The position numbers and the translations under genes were made by a program. Shown here piece after piece: positions 7,567 through 15,912 of a stretch of DNA of 20,396 nt (positions are counted from its first letter, which is position 1; the number at the start of each line of letters is the position of its first letter). This stretch comes from Bacteroidia bacterium (GTDB lineage: Bacteria; Bacteroidota; Bacteroidia; SpSt-205), in assembly GCA_025060275.1 (NCBI GenBank), contig JANXCJ010000020.1:1-20396 (forward strand), given 5' to 3'. The notes beneath the pieces were generated by a model. The model had not been told where the DNA came from. It worked only from the letters and a program-made list of their open reading frames with translations, and ran no database searches.

Positions 7567-10500
7567 ATGCGATATCTAATCTTCCTGCTGGGATTCATAG
7601 GTGGGCTTGCCGCACAGTCTCAGTGGGTCCGGTGTGGTACTATGCAGCATGATAGTATGATGCGGGCTCTCTACCGGGACTGGCCGAGTTTAGATGAGTA
7701 TGAACCTTTCATCAAGCAAAAAGTTGAAGAGATGAAAATCTCTTATGAGCGACTGCGGACGATAGGAGGTGTATATCGTATACCTGTGGTAGTACATGTG
7801 ATTCACAATGGAGAACCCCTTGGTACGGGTTCTAACATACCCGACCAGAATATTTTGGATCAAATAGCTGTCTTGAATGAGGATTTCCGACGAATGTGGA
7901 ATACCCCCGGCTGGAATAATCACCCGAGGGGGGCTGATGCTCGCATAGAGTTTGTACTTGCCAAGAGAGCTCCTAACGGAGCTTCTACGACAGGTATTGT
8001 GCGGTGGAATCGTAATACCATGGGGTGGAATGCTCCGCCTTATAACATGGGTTATATGGACGGTACAATCAAGCCTGCAACGGTATGGGATCCAAGCCGA
8101 TATTTCAACATCTGGGTGGCGGACTTAGCAGGCGGCTTATTGGGATATGCACAATTTCCCAGTGCTTCTGGGATTTTGGGGATGCCTGGAGATGAAGGAA
8201 TGGGGCCCTGTACCCAGGCTACGAATACAGATGGGGTAGTAGTTACTTATCGTTCATTTGGGTCCGCAAGGAAAAGTTCTACAGGTCTAGCGGCACCCTA
8301 TCATTTAGGACGAACCACCACGCACGAGGTGGGGCACTGGTTAGGCCTGAGACATACATGGGGGGATAATGCGACTGCTGGGGATTGCACACCTGATGAT
8401 TTTTGCGATGATACGCCAGACTGTGCAGACCCCCACTATGGCTGTTCAGTCAATCCCCCCTCCTGTGTGCCTGGGGTACGCCGCATGATAGAAAACTACA
8501 TGGACTACTCCGATGATGCATGTATGAATATTTTTACTCTGGATCAGGTACTTCGTATGCGTGTAGTGATAGAATACTCCCCGCTTCGTCGCTCCCTTAT
8601 CACCTCGCCAGCTCTGGTACCCCCTGCCCTTACAGATGCAGCGCTTATAGATTTGCCTCTCCCACAGGATATTTGTCCTGGGGTATATGACATTCCCGCG
8701 GTGCTACGAAATAATGGTACTAATCCACTCAATTCCATACCTGTAGCCTATAATCTGAATGGAGGTCCGTGGCAGAATCAAACATGGACAGGCAATCTGG
8801 CAGGAGGAGCCACTACAACTTTCAATCTTACAGGAATAAATCTGTCCACTCCTGGCGAATACATACTTACTGCTTGCTCTAATCTGGGTGGAGACCCCGA
8901 TCCAACCGAGGATACAACCGCTACGCGTATCGTTGTTCATAATGGGTTTTATCCACTTTTTGAGACATTTGAGCATGGATGGGAGGGGCAGCCTGTGCCT
9001 CCCCGCTTGTGGCGAGTCTTGAACCCTAATAATGACTGTTATACATGGCGACCCGCACACTGTACAGGTAGTAACGGCCAGAGAACAATAGCGATGTTTG
9101 TCAATTGCTGGGCTTATGCACAGACGGGGCGCCGTGATGAGCTTTACACACCTATTATAGACCTTACTGGTGCGCCTGCTAATGTGCAACTTCAATTTGA
9201 TGTGGCTTATCGACGCTATGATAATAATAGTAATGATGAACTGCGGGTGGAAATTGCAACAAATTGTGGGACAAGCTGGGTAGCCGCCCCTATTTTTCAG
9301 CAGTCGGGTGCTGCATTAGCCACAGGGGCAAATACCACAGCCCGCTTTATTCCCACTGCTGCCGCCGACTGGCAAACTCGCACGGTTAACTTAGGTGCTT
9401 ATGTAGGCCAGCGTGTGCGGCTCCGTTTCGTAACCATAAACCAGTATGGTAACTGTATATGGATAGATAACATCCGCATCACACATCAGCCTATAATCTT
9501 CTGGCGGGAGGCAGAGCAAGAGCTCCGAGAAGAATTGACATGGACCTTGCTGACAGGGGATTGTAGGCTTTATAGGGATATACAAGTTCCTGTACAAATA
9601 TCAGCTGCTCCTAGCGCAAATGTAACTGTCTCGGTAGCCGCTGCGCCGTCTAGTACCGCGAGGGAAGGAATAGATTTTGTTATACTAACCCCTACATTGA
9701 ATTTCCCTGCTGGTAGTACAAACGCCGTGAATGCAATCATTCGTGTATTTGATGATCAGGCGATTGAACCTAATCGTTATGCAGACCTTATCATAACTGT
9801 TATAAGTGGTCCTGCCATTGTAGCTTCTAATCGGCAGAGACATCGCCTGTGGATTAATGATAATGACTTTTTCCCTCCAGAGGTTATTTTATGGAGAGAG
9901 GATTTTGAGACAGGAATGGGTGGCTTTACCCAGCTTACTATTGTGGCAGGACCCAATCAATGGGTTCGGGGAACGGGAGCTGCTATGGGCTCAGGTCATT
10001 CGCTATATATTACGAACGACCCTGGGGGCTCCCCTCCCCCTCATACCTATACTATTACGGCTACTAGCCGAGTAGCAGCTGTTTCACCTGCTATCAATAC
10101 AACGAACGCTACAGACCTCCTATTAGCTTTTGACGTGCTGGTAGGAGGTGAATATACCCCCAATGTATTGGAAGATTTTGGACGCCTCTTTTACTCAACT
10201 ACCTCTTCTACCTCAGGTTTTCAGCCCCTAATAGGGTGCGCTTGGGCAAATAATACATGCGTCCTAGGCACAGTAAATCGTTCTCAAAGCCTTTATGGGT
10301 ACCCCGGTATCGTGCGAAGAATATTTGTCCCTCTTCCCACCGCTACCTGGAACCAGCCTAATTTATGGATAGCATGGCGATGGGATAATGAAACCACAGG
10401 GGGTACTCAGCCCCCCATCGCAATTGATAATATTGTATTGTATGGTAGAAGAACCCCTCCCATAGAAACGAATATAGCCTCTACTACAGTATATATCGGG

Positions 10501-11241
10501 CCCTATGACTCCTTATATGCCTACAGTGCTGCGGATGGTGACCTGATGCTGTGTTTTGCAAATAGGGGCAATGCAAATTATGGTTGCACGCAGATTCAAG
10601 TAGACCGCACGGGAACAAACGCCCAGGCACTTCGTCCTACTCATACTCCCCCTGAATATGTAACGGATAAAACTTTCCGTATTCTCCCGGCTACCAATAA
10701 TCCAAATAACCCCTATAACCTCACTCTCTATTACACTAATGCAGAAGTCAATGGCTATCAGACTACTACGGGTCAGAGCTGGAATACTGCCCCCTACATA
10801 GTAAAGACTCAGGGAAGTATCGCTAGTGAATTTACTGCTCCTGCACCTACTTACCAGCTAAGCGCAGTAAGGAACGTAGGAAACTATGGAAGTGTCGGAA
10901 GGTGGATTTGGGGACATTTTACTCAACTCTCAGGATTTGCGGTGGGAGCACCTCCCCCCTTAGTTTATGTACATCCTGAGGCAAACCCTTCCTCTCCAAA
11001 GAATACTCTTTATGCTATTTCACCCTTTAGGGATAGAATAGAAGCGTATAGCGACTCACCCTTCTATAAGCTTCAACTTCGCACACTTATGGGGAGCGTA
11101 GTATGGGAGGTACAGGGACCTTTTGATGCGGGTTTGTATGCTATAGAAGCACCCACCCTCCCTGCTGGTTTGTATCTTTTGGAGTGGTTGGATTATACAG
11201 GTAATATCATAGGGCAGCAGAAAGTGTTGAGACTACCTTAG
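7567..11241 (+). CDS. Secreted M43 (pappalysin-type) zinc metalloprotease with T9SS C-terminal sorting domain
   Basis: The protein has 1224 residues from the ATG at 7567, preferred over a TTG three codons earlier because it gives a clean signal peptide (MRYLIFLLGFIGGLAAQ). The M43 domain (about 68-340) has the zinc motif HEVGHWLGLRH at 253-263 (ligands H253, H257, H263; catalytic E254), cysteine-rich loops and a Met-turn at about M312 (NYMDYSDDACM). It is followed by a CARDB-like domain (about 350-455), a MAM/jelly-roll-like domain (about 460-640), a Calx-beta-like domain (about 670-765) and a second jelly-roll-like domain (about 773-970). The end (about 1138-1224; ISPFRDRIEAYS, GLYAIEAPTLPAGLYLLEW, KVLRLP) matches a type A T9SS sorting domain, so export through the type IX system to the surface or medium is likely. 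The substrate is probably protein, specificity unknown. The stop overlaps the stop of the converging gene by 3 bp, leaving no room for a terminator. Confidence 0.9.
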   Translation: MRYLIFLLGFIGGLAAQSQWVRCGTMQHDSMMRALYRDWPSLDEYEPFIKQKVEEMKISYERLRTIGGVYRIPVVVHVIHNGEPLGTGSNIPDQNILDQIAVLNEDFRRMWNTPGWNNHPRGADARIEFVLAKRAPNGASTTGIVRWNRNTMGWNAPPYNMGYMDGTIKPATVWDPSRYFNIWVADLAGGLLGYAQFPSASGILGMPGDEGMGPCTQATNTDGVVVTYRSFGSARKSSTGLAAPYHLGRTTTHEVGHWLGLRHTWGDNATAGDCTPDDFCDDTPDCADPHYGCSVNPPSCVPGVRRMIENYMDYSDDACMNIFTLDQVLRMRVVIEYSPLRRSLITSPALVPPALTDAALIDLPLPQDICPGVYDIPAVLRNNGTNPLNSIPVAYNLNGGPWQNQTWTGNLAGGATTTFNLTGINLSTPGEYILTACSNLGGDPDPTEDTTATRIVVHNGFYPLFETFEHGWEGQPVPPRLWRVLNPNNDCYTWRPAHCTGSNGQRTIAMFVNCWAYAQTGRRDELYTPIIDLTGAPANVQLQFDVAYRRYDNNSNDELRVEIATNCGTSWVAAPIFQQSGAALATGANTTARFIPTAAADWQTRTVNLGAYVGQRVRLRFVTINQYGNCIWIDNIRITHQPIIFWREAEQELREELTWTLLTGDCRLYRDIQVPVQISAAPSANVTVSVAAAPSSTAREGIDFVILTPTLNFPAGSTNAVNAIIRVFDDQAIEPNRYADLIITVISGPAIVASNRQRHRLWINDNDFFPPEVILWREDFETGMGGFTQLTIVAGPNQWVRGTGAAMGSGHSLYITNDPGGSPPPHTYTITATSRVAAVSPAINTTNATDLLLAFDVLVGGEYTPNVLEDFGRLFYSTTSSTSGFQPLIGCAWANNTCVLGTVNRSQSLYGYPGIVRRIFVPLPTATWNQPNLWIAWRWDNETTGGTQPPIAIDNIVLYGRRTPPIETNIASTTVYIGPYDSLYAYSAADGDLMLCFANRGNANYGCTQIQVDRTGTNAQALRPTHTPPEYVTDKTFRILPATNNPNNPYNLTLYYTNAEVNGYQTTTGQSWNTAPYIVKTQGSIASEFTAPAPTYQLSAVRNVGNYGSVGRWIWGHFTQLSGFAVGAPPPLVYVHPEANPSSPKNTLYAISPFRDRIEAYSDSPFYKLQLRTLMGSVVWEVQGPFDAGLYAIEAPTLPAGLYLLEWLDYTGNIIGQQKVLRLP

Positions 11242-12764
11242 CGCAACCTAAAAAGGGCGAGCCTATTGATTGTATCGTTCAGCACGTAGGTGAGCAAGCA
11301 AAGCTTAAAAGGAGATAAAGTCTCTAAGTATCTCCGCTCTGAATAATTTAACAACGCATAAAACATGATTATAGAGATGATACACATAGCGATTACCCTC
11401 TGGAAGGTATTTCCTAGAAAAATATAGAATATGGCCAGTGCTATTGATAGGGTATATATAAGTTTGTACACTTTAGAGTAGGTTCTTTTTATGATCAAGC
11501 GTTTTTTGCTAGATGATTTATCATAGTTAGATACAAGCTCAGGTACTTCAAAGACCCGTTTCAGATAGTTAGCAATGCGCCTTAAGGGTGCTTTCTTCAT
11601 ATTTTTCTCCCCATTCTGAATGCAAATGATGATTATTTTGCTTAGTCTATGCTCTTTTTCGCAATCACTTTTAGTAGGATGCAGTGCCATGATATGATCA
11701 TAGCGAAATTTTGGTTGGAGGCTATAATAGAGGCTTTCGGGTGGAGTGGGGGAGTAAGTAGGGGAATGGGCTAATTCGCATGCCAGTATACCAGCTACGT
11801 AAAGACTTTCTGGGGAGCACTGCTCAGAGAAGAAAGAGGGAGGTAGCATAGCTCTCACTTTTTCTACTGGGGGTGGCTTGAAATCATGACAGTACAGAAG
11901 GCTTGCTACATTATTGCCCTCTATTAGCCTTCTGAAATCTGTTATGCCAGATAGTTTCATTAGCTCAAGGGCTTCGTATTGATAAGTGGAGTAGATGGCT
12001 GGATACAGAGTTGTGTTGCTTCCGCTTAGGGGTCTAAAGTCTCCATAGAAGTAGTAGTTGCGTAGTACCCAAGCTCCTTCGGCTAATAAAAAGGGTATTG
12101 AGAAGAGTAGGAGAGCTCTTACTTTTTTATCGCTACTTAGCCAGGTAGCAATGCCGCCCACAGCCACCCACAAAGCGTGCGCCGGTCGCATAAAAAAACA
12201 CCACGTAAGAAGCCCCCCTCCCATAAGGTGCTTTCCATTTATGATGCTTATAACTCCTAACAGACCCAAGGAAGCTGTCAAGCTCTCCGTACCTAGTACC
12301 CGTACATAATAAGATAAAGGAGAAAAAGTGGTGAGTAAGACAAAGAGCCAGATTATTGAAGAACGCACACTTCTCTTCTGGAGTTCATTTGCAGTCAGTC
12401 CGATAGCTATACCCCAAGAGATGAATTGAAGTAGAAAGAGGAGCCATAGGGCTCCTGTTTTGTTGCCCCCTGTTAGTAGGAGAAATATACCGTAAAATAC
12501 ACCGTAACCCGGCATTCGGTAATCATCCCAGTATATCCCTTGGTTGAAAAAGTAGTCAATAGGGCGCAGATAACTTGATAGATCACCATGAGCAGCTATG
12601 AATCTGATAGGGAAAAAAATTAGATTCTGCTTACAGTAATCATCAGACTTACAATCTTCTATCATGACAGGAGACTTAAAGAGCATATCCCGCTCATTCA
12701 GGGTAATGGGAAGGTAAATCAAAGTCAGCACCCCGCTATACAATACCCACTTATACCAGGGCAC
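11238..12764 (-). CDS. Multi-pass membrane protein, probable GT-C (GT39/ArnT-like) glycosyltransferase
   Basis: The protein has 508 residues with about ten hydrophobic segments. An N-terminal TM (about 6-23) is followed by a polar loop with acidic residues (LNERD) and by YWDDYRMPGYGVFYG (about 78-92). Later come SYYVRVLGTESLTASLGLLG, FFMRPAHALW and WVLRNYYFYGDFRPLSG (about 232-247). The PGY near TM2, the TES and the WxxRNxxxxGxxxPLS segments recur in GT39/PMT-like glycosyltransferases that use polyprenyl-phosphate sugars. The family call is moderate and the donor and acceptor are unknown. From about residue 380 on, the protein is rich in Lys, Ile, Asn and Tyr and its DNA is visibly more AT-rich than its neighbours. 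The start is GTG at 12762-12764; the next in-frame ATG would delete TM1. It lies 67 bp after the aldolase gene and may be transcribed with it. Confidence 0.55.
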   Translation of the reverse strand: MPWYKWVLYSGVLTLIYLPITLNERDMLFKSPVMIEDCKSDDYCKQNLIFFPIRFIAAHGDLSSYLRPIDYFFNQGIYWDDYRMPGYGVFYGIFLLLTGGNKTGALWLLFLLQFISWGIAIGLTANELQKRSVRSSIIWLFVLLTTFSPLSYYVRVLGTESLTASLGLLGVISIINGKHLMGGGLLTWCFFMRPAHALWVAVGGIATWLSSDKKVRALLLFSIPFLLAEGAWVLRNYYFYGDFRPLSGSNTTLYPAIYSTYQYEALELMKLSGITDFRRLIEGNNVASLLYCHDFKPPPVEKVRAMLPPSFFSEQCSPESLYVAGILACELAHSPTYSPTPPESLYYSLQPKFRYDHIMALHPTKSDCEKEHRLSKIIIICIQNGEKNMKKAPLRRIANYLKRVFEVPELVSNYDKSSSKKRLIIKRTYSKVYKLIYTLSIALAIFYIFLGNTFQRVIAMCIISIIMFYALLNYSERRYLETLSPFKLCLLTYVLNDTINRLALFRLR

Positions 12765-12831
12765 CTTGGAGTTTTATATCTTCCTTATGTCTCTACTGAG
12801 GCTACGGAGGAGGGGTTAGCCAATCTATCTT

Positions 12832-13917
12832 TTATGCTATGGTTATCTTTTTCTCTTGATAGACAGCTTGGACAGAGTGAATGATAGCGATACCTTCTTC
12901 AAAGGGGCGTTGAAATGCCTTGCGTCCTAAGATGAGCCCCATACCTCCAGCTCGTTTATTTATTACAGCTGTGCGGACTGCTTCAGCTAAGTCTGACTGT
13001 CCTGAGGAAGCCCCGCCAGAGTTAATGAGTCCTACCCTTCCCATATAATTATTTACGACTTGATAGCGGCAGAGGTCTATAGGGTGATCCGAAGTAAGCT
13101 TATCATATACCTTGCTACTAGTTTTACCAAATTTGAGAGCTATGTAGCCTCCATTATTCTCGGGTAATTTCTGCTTGATGATGTCTGCTTGTAGCGTAGC
13201 GCCGAGATGATTAGCTTGTCCTGTGAGGTCTGCGGCTAAGTGGTAATCCTTATCTGCATTGAAGGCTTTATTGCGGAGATAACACCAGAGAATAGTAGCC
13301 ATGCCGAGCTCGTGAGCATACGCGAAGGCCTCGGCTATCTCTTGGATCTGCCGAGAAGATTCCTCAGAGCCAAAATAAATTGTGGCCCCTACCGCTACTG
13401 CGCCCATGTTCCATGCTTGCTTTATGGTGCCGAATAGGATTTGATCATACTTATTGGGGTAAGTAAGCAGCTCGTTGTGGTTGATTTTGACGATAAAGGG
13501 TATTTTATGAGCATATTTGCGGGCAACAGTGCCTAGCACACCGAAGGTGGAGGCTACTGCATTACATCCCGCTTCTAAGGCAAGGCGGACAATATTCTCT
13601 GGGTCAAAGTAAATAGGGTTGGGTGCAAAGGAGGCGCCAGCTGAATGTTCTACCCCCTGGTCCACCGGGAGGATAGACAAATATCCTGTACCTGCTAAAG
13701 CTCCGTGTGAAAAGAGAGCTTGGAGACTGCGAAGTACTTGTGGAGAACGGTCACTAATACCCCAAACCCTATCCACGAAATCTGGCCCAGGCAGATGGAG
13801 CATTTCTTTAGGAATCGTATTGCATACATGATTTAGCAGGCTATCTGCTTCGTCCCCTAGAAGATATACCACATCATCATACGATTTAGCTTCTTTTATT
13901 GCTGTAATCGTACCCAT
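12832..13917 (-). CDS. fbaB: Class I fructose-bisphosphate aldolase, archaeal/FbaB (DhnA) type
   Basis: The enzyme has 361 residues and cleaves fructose 1,6-bisphosphate to glyceraldehyde 3-phosphate and dihydroxyacetone phosphate in the cytoplasm, through a Schiff base and without metal. The DhnA-type (beta/alpha)8 barrel is recognisable. LPVDQGVEHS (about 83-92) carries the first-strand Asp. FIVKIN (about K144) and DIIKQK (about 245-250) follow, with K248 the likely Schiff-base lysine. The phosphate-binding end reads INSGGASSG and GLILGRKAFQRP. The length is close to bacterial FbaB proteins. The gene starts with ATG at 13915-13917, 7 bp after metK, so the two are almost certainly co-transcribed. 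No metabolic reason for that pairing is obvious. Close relatives in the family include 2-amino-3,7-dideoxy-D-threo-hept-6-ulosonate synthase, but the longer N-terminus (about 1-75) and overall match favour FbaB. Confidence 0.9.
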   Translation of the reverse strand: MGTITAIKEAKSYDDVVYLLGDEADSLLNHVCNTIPKEMLHLPGPDFVDRVWGISDRSPQVLRSLQALFSHGALAGTGYLSILPVDQGVEHSAGASFAPNPIYFDPENIVRLALEAGCNAVASTFGVLGTVARKYAHKIPFIVKINHNELLTYPNKYDQILFGTIKQAWNMGAVAVGATIYFGSEESSRQIQEIAEAFAYAHELGMATILWCYLRNKAFNADKDYHLAADLTGQANHLGATLQADIIKQKLPENNGGYIALKFGKTSSKVYDKLTSDHPIDLCRYQVVNNYMGRVGLINSGGASSGQSDLAEAVRTAVINKRAGGMGLILGRKAFQRPFEEGIAIIHSVQAVYQEKKITIA

Positions 13918-13924
13918 ACCGTAT

Positions 13925-15223
13925 TTAGTTTGTTATAGTTTCCCTGACAGCAAAGAACTCGCGTAGTCTTTGCACTTGGTCCAACCTTTCCCAGGGGAAC
14001 GTTTCCGCAGTGGAGGTGTGCTTCTTTAGAGTTTCGCGAGGTCCCTCTGGAGCTTGTTCTACTTCACAGCGGGTATAAGAGTAGCTGATCACTTCTGGTT
14101 TTCGGCCCATGTGTCCATAGGCGGCGGTAGGGCGATAGATGGGTGCTTGTAGCTTCAGATGTTCTATAATAGCTGCGGGTCTGAAGTCAAAGAGCTCTAA
14201 GAGCCTTTCGGCTATTTGAGTATCAGACAATCCTATCCGAGAGGTACCAAAAGTATTCACATACAAAGATACGGGTTGGGCTATTCCTATGGCGTAAGCT
14301 ACTTGAATCAGCACTTCATCTGCTATGCCTGCAGCCACAAGATTCTTTGCTACATAGCGGGCCATGTAAGCCGCGCTTCTGTCTACTTTTGTGGGGTCTT
14401 TGCCTGAGAAGGCGCCCCCACCGTGAGGTGCTCGGCCCCCATAGGTATCTACTATGATTTTGCGTCCTGTCAGTCCGGTATCTGCATGAGGTCCGCCTAG
14501 CACGAACCTTCCTGTTGGATTTACAAGTAATCGGGTGCGTTCATCTATCATTTCAAGAGGCAGGACACGAGGGAGGAGAATTGTTCGGACATCCTCTTCT
14601 ATCTTTTTCTGCATTGTTCGCCAGTCTTCAGCAAATTCTTCGTGTTGTGTAGAAAGAACGATAGTATGGATACGGAGAGGACGATTTTCTTTAGTATATT
14701 CTATGGTTACCTGACACTTTGCGTCAGGGCGTAAGTAGGGCATGAGCGTATTTTCATGCTTGCGAATATGAGCCAGTTCCCGCAGAATCCTGTGTGCATA
14801 GGCAATGGGCATAGGCATATACTCCTCGGTTTCTCGGCAGGCATATCCGAACATCATTCCCTGATCCCCTGCCCCTAAGTCAGGGTCTAATCCTTGACCT
14901 TTATTTACCCCTTGGGCAATATCGGGAGATTGACGGTGAATAGTAATGATTACCCCACAGCTCTCTGCATCAAATCGTAGCTCTGACCGATTATATCCAA
15001 TCTCTCGGATAGTTTGCCGGGCAATCTCTTCATAATCTACCTGCGCTGTGGTAGTGATTTCCCCTGCTAATACAACGAGCCCCGTGGTTACGAGGGTTTC
15101 GCAAGCTACCCTTCCATAAGGGTCCTGAGCAAGAATAGCATCTAAGATGGCATCTGATATTTGATCCGCTGTTTTGTCGGGGTGTCCTTCTGAAACGGAC
15201 TCTGAGGTGAAGAGGTACGACAC
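13925..15223 (-). CDS. metK: S-adenosylmethionine synthetase
   Basis: MetK makes S-adenosylmethionine from ATP and methionine. The protein has 432 residues from the GTG chosen here, somewhat longer than E. coli MetK (384). Conserved signatures are present: FTSESVSEGHPDK at residues 5-17 (ATP and metal site), GAGDQG at about 117-122 and GGGAFSGKD at about 268-276 (P-loop-like phosphate/K+ region). An in-frame ATG five codons upstream (15236-15238) is possible. The GTG at 15221-15223 is preferred because it gives the family-typical MSYLFTSES start and lies exactly 4 nt after a CATATTTG -7-like element, which itself would overlap the ATG-started version. The gene is first in a leftward unit with the aldolase 7 bp downstream. 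No SAM riboswitch fits in the 38-bp upstream gap. Confidence 0.95.
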   Translation of the reverse strand: MSYLFTSESVSEGHPDKTADQISDAILDAILAQDPYGRVACETLVTTGLVVLAGEITTTAQVDYEEIARQTIREIGYNRSELRFDAESCGVIITIHRQSPDIAQGVNKGQGLDPDLGAGDQGMMFGYACRETEEYMPMPIAYAHRILRELAHIRKHENTLMPYLRPDAKCQVTIEYTKENRPLRIHTIVLSTQHEEFAEDWRTMQKKIEEDVRTILLPRVLPLEMIDERTRLLVNPTGRFVLGGPHADTGLTGRKIIVDTYGGRAPHGGGAFSGKDPTKVDRSAAYMARYVAKNLVAAGIADEVLIQVAYAIGIAQPVSLYVNTFGTSRIGLSDTQIAERLLELFDFRPAAIIEHLKLQAPIYRPTAAYGHMGRKPEVISYSYTRCEVEQAPEGPRETLKKHTSTAETFPWERLDQVQRLREFFAVRETITN

Positions 15224-15227
15224 GCTG

Positions 15228-15235
15228 CAAATATG
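15228..15235 (-). promoter_or_regulatory. Putative -7 promoter element CATATTTG of metK
   Basis: On the minus strand this reads CATATTTG, one change from TAnnTTTG, followed by 4 nt (CAGC) and the GTG of metK. It also lies within a 6-bp inverted repeat (AAATAT at 15229-15234, ATATTT at 15242-15247). The spacing implies a leaderless or nearly leaderless metK mRNA. Confidence 0.5.
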
Positions 15236-15249
15236 CATAAAATATTTAG

Positions 15250-15257
15250 CATCTTTG
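15250..15257 (+). promoter_or_regulatory. Putative -7 promoter element CATCTTTG of the 3HCDH-like gene
   Basis: CATCTTTG differs from TAnnTTTG only at the first base and is followed by 4 nt (AAGA) and the GTG at 15262. It is back to back with the metK element, the two being separated by 14 bp. Each promoter's upstream part must therefore overlap the other promoter or the other gene. Confidence 0.5.
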
Positions 15258-15261
15258 AAGA

Positions 15262-15894
15262 GTGCGTGCGTTAGTTATAGGTTCTCCGAATCGTTTAGAA
15301 GCCCTTATGCAGGGGGTAGGAAATCGGTGGAATGCTGAGCTTTATCCGTGGCCTAGTCAGGTTCAGCCTGATTGGAACTTATATGAAGTTATCGTGGATT
15401 TGGAGGCAGATGAGAGACCTTCTCCAGCTTTTGAGGTTACAAGCGAGGGGCTATGGGTACTCTCATCCGTGAAGAAACCTCTGCGACGCCAACTTCCCTC
15501 TCAGGAGTGGCGATATCGCTGTGTAGGTGTAAATCTTCTACCAGGATTCTGTGAGAGAGAGATGGTAGAGGGGACTGCTCTCTCTAAAGAGGCTTGGGAG
15601 CGGTTTATTGCTTGGGAACCTAAGGCAATTCAGGTTCCTGATGAGGTAGGTATGATAAGTGCCCGCATACTTTGCCTTATCATCAATGAGGCTTTTCTCC
15701 TACAGGGTGAAGCCCACCTCCCCATGGAGACTTTAGATACAGCAGTGAAGTTGGGACTCAATTACCCCCATAGTCTGACAGAGTGGGGAGAAAAGATAGG
15801 ATGGAAACACATTAGGGAAATAGTAGAGGCATTACAGGAGGAGTATGGAGCAGGCGTTTATCCTGTGGCGCCTAATCTGCGCTTTTTGGGGTAA
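15262..15894 (+). CDS. 3-hydroxyacyl-CoA dehydrogenase-like protein with degenerate NAD domain
   Basis: The protein has 210 residues. Residues about 127-207 match the helical C-terminal domain of 3-hydroxyacyl-CoA dehydrogenase (3HCDH). The segment GMISARILCLIINEAFLLQGEA corresponds to the normal GFVxNRxxxxxxNEAxxxxxEG, and TLDTAVKLGLNYP to the IDxAMxxGxGxP motif. The first ~120 residues retain only the outline of the Rossmann domain. The GxGxxG loop is replaced by VIGSPNRL (5-12), and the catalytic HFFNP segment aligns with VNLLPGF (90-96), so the His appears to be Asn. The NRI Asn is also lost. At about two thirds of usual length, it is probably not an active NAD-dependent dehydrogenase and may be structural, regulatory or CoA-binding. 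It starts at GTG, 4 nt after a CATCTTTG element, divergent from metK by 38 bp. The frame is intact, so it is not a decaying pseudogene. Confidence 0.75.
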   Translation: MRALVIGSPNRLEALMQGVGNRWNAELYPWPSQVQPDWNLYEVIVDLEADERPSPAFEVTSEGLWVLSSVKKPLRRQLPSQEWRYRCVGVNLLPGFCEREMVEGTALSKEAWERFIAWEPKAIQVPDEVGMISARILCLIINEAFLLQGEAHLPMETLDTAVKLGLNYPHSLTEWGEKIGWKHIREIVEALQEEYGAGVYPVAPNLRFLG

Positions 15895-15912
15895 GGGGTA
15901 TCAGAGGGGGCC

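Noticed and set aside
8704..9195. 163-codon open frame antisense to the M43 protease
   Set aside because: It lies wholly opposite conserved protease-tail coding sequence, its product resembles nothing, and it has no promoter-like element; similar shadow frames occur across the window.
12768..12831. Hairpin (GGCTA...TAGCC on the minus strand) between the aldolase and GT-C-like genes as a terminator
   Set aside because: Only a 5-bp stem with no T-run; too weak to call.
15224..15238. ATG start of metK five codons upstream
   Set aside because: It would put the CATATTTG element inside the gene; the GTG start gives the family-typical MSYLFTSES opening. Not fully excluded.
15224..15261. SAM riboswitch upstream of metK
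   Set aside because: The gap is only 38 bp and holds no SAM-riboswitch helices; the mRNA may have no leader at all.
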